A stretch of 15,194 bases of DNA from the NCBI GenBank assembly GCA_001564205.1, contig LKMY01000019.1, positions 1-15,194 of the forward strand, given 5' to 3'. Source of the stretch: Nanohaloarchaea archaeon PL-Br10_U2g5. Lineage in GTDB: Archaea > Halobacteriota > Halobacteria > Halobacteriales > Haloferacaceae. The translations under genes were made by a program, and so were the position numbers. The notes beneath the pieces are model-generated. The model did not search any database. It had not been told where the DNA came from and worked only from the letters and a program-made list of their open reading frames with translations. Numbering within the stretch: the stretch's first letter is position 1; each line of letters starts with the position of its first letter. Positions 15,101 to 15,194 of this stretch are shown here, in pieces.

Positions 15101-15193
15101 GAACGCGATCAGTCCCTCCCCGGTGCCGACCGCCGAGGGGGCGTCGCTCTCGAAGGAGCCAACCTGCCGGTAGTCGTCAGTCACGGGTGTCAC
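12179..15193 (-). CDS. PQQ/WD40-like beta-propeller protein with multiple Ig-like domains (about 1004 aa, start uncertain)
   Basis: Residues about 1-270 contain repeated propeller blades with PQQ-type phrases such as LTAYSHDGDRVWSHD and LVGLDTATGTDRWRTE. Ig-like or CARDB-type beta domains follow at about 270-365, 366-450 and 455-540. A basic, Ser/Thr/Arg/Pro-rich linker (about 542-680) comes next, then three more beta domains (about 680-760, 760-845, 850-950) and a short tail. No signal peptide or membrane span is visible, so it may be cytoplasmic, unless the true start lies outside the window. GTG at 15193 and GTG at 15184 are both possible starts, and the frame reaches the window edge. It converges on the tubulin-like operon with a 62-bp gap, so it has its own promoter, not visible here. 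Propellers usually serve as binding scaffolds. A functional link to the operon rests only on adjacency. Confidence 0.82.
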   Translation of the reverse strand: MTPVTDDYRQVGSFESDAPSAVGTGEGLIAFGLGDRVTLVSGSDRTVIKHDAPVVDLAVADRLLVLSPETLTAYSHDGDRVWSHDADGAYAVAGAEGRDCCGVLDADRLRYVEVGGGREQYSKDRSRSGTRDDTFLATPDGFVIATWSFLTAVDTDGTVAFDRDLSAVVRSVGTCDETIVAALQSDRLVGLDTATGTDRWRTELDAAQISPYGGGSLLVSTATGVLDVTPNGTTSTVPDLPSGDVYATADGSVICSVRDGTIATYVPDQSRVDVSVRTDTVGVGGTVDIEASNPGESAQTVEFAIDVDGCAFSPSERSVTIDAEDSVVVDFPVSEVQKEGTTDVTVTVDGDGGQRGTVTIEDAASGGLAVDAALRPTAVEDGVAEVAVTVENVGGVPLDSVRLLEAGTETTEIDSGDTWEGSVTRPYEPERRVSVGLEVARGDRRREYAPTCTLPAVPTIDADTERDALRATVTVHGDIVVSDRLVVEMPGAGRIRSPVTIDGEELLLVVPQYEAGVARIALDSLDAEERVRVSGNGTFTTPSSANAGRGRSRRNDTADGANGATDRSRSSGSGRPRDRRQPTTTEPSGSTTTEQNTDSRRDPASTEPNGNPASGGSAGSERSRTKDNHGPTHRGHEESTAEPSDGSVSSDGSVSSDSASSGRSRSISATRQTPERAPGVGHAVREQITVTNDGGAATIAIDDGTRLELGRVESGESVSVERFVAAGAGSDLSLPPVTVEADDSTVEKLSGETLPVATDGVDVSAVVDPEDGSVTAAVENNTDDRCRVTGIDSGPNGGRESLSATVDPGEAKTVSSSVLGRPTSGDTVPLSVWIEPTGEAERRIDVLATADGNAGGATNEGIRELTASISPDTQVAGEYSSVVLAFENDGRESLSDLSVVADGDPIDTMFYSPARREIVEPGDRVEHFVDLESGLDEPAFEATVTYTANGEPREYAVRASGPAVTDEATWTDEHLDAWSLDRLEAPTELPKLPSQLSTTFRTTD
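13223..13266 (-). repeat. 18-bp tandem repeat, about 2.4 copies, in the linker of the propeller gene
   Basis: GTCGGATGACACCGACCC occurs at 13223-13240 and 13241-13258, with a partial third copy at 13259-13266. The copies are identical at the DNA level and encode SDGSVS repeats in the disordered linker. The unit is a multiple of three, so copy-number changes would keep the frame. Confidence 0.85.
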
Positions 15194-15194
15194 C

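Overview
The window looks like chromosome or megaplasmid DNA from a halophilic archaeon (class Halobacteria). The DNA is GC-rich, the predicted proteins are strongly acidic (Asp/Glu-rich with few Lys), secreted regions carry many N-x-S/T sequons, and several starts have GGAGG or GGTGAT Shine-Dalgarno sequences. I cannot name the species, and I see no tRNA, rRNA, CRISPR array, transposase or integrase.

Bases 1-12116 hold eight plus-strand genes packed as one apparent operon, with junctions from an 8-nt overlap to a 9-nt gap. In order they are: (1) a 5'-truncated tubulin/FtsZ-superfamily GTPase; (2) a 96-residue protein with two membrane spans; (3) a 337-residue secreted-domain protein with two C-terminal spans; (4) a 698-residue protein with two N-terminal spans and a very long cytoplasmic helical region; (5) a second, divergent tubulin/FtsZ-like GTPase; (6) a 981-residue protein with an outside beta domain, three spans, and cytoplasmic beta and helical domains; (7) a 338-residue secreted helical protein with one C-terminal span; (8) a 758-residue secreted beta-sandwich plus helical protein with one C-terminal span. 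The operon starts upstream of base 1.

A 62-bp gap (12117-12178) with two small inverted repeats separates the operon from a convergent minus-strand gene (12179-15193, probably open at the window edge). That gene encodes a PQQ/WD40-like beta-propeller followed by several Ig-like (CARDB-type) beta domains and a basic, low-complexity linker. It has no visible signal peptide or membrane span.

My reading is that this is a membrane-coupled tubulin-like system. Two different cytoplasmic GTPases are encoded among six membrane-anchored partners. One partner (698 aa) puts nearly all its mass in the cytoplasm and three (337, 338, 758 aa) put most of it outside. The 981-aa protein has large domains on both sides. 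The two GTPase folds and the membrane topologies are read from the sequence. A shared role, such as envelope remodelling, shape or surface assembly, is inference from gene order. The 338-aa protein and the C-terminal part of the 758-aa protein look homologous, which points to duplication inside the operon.
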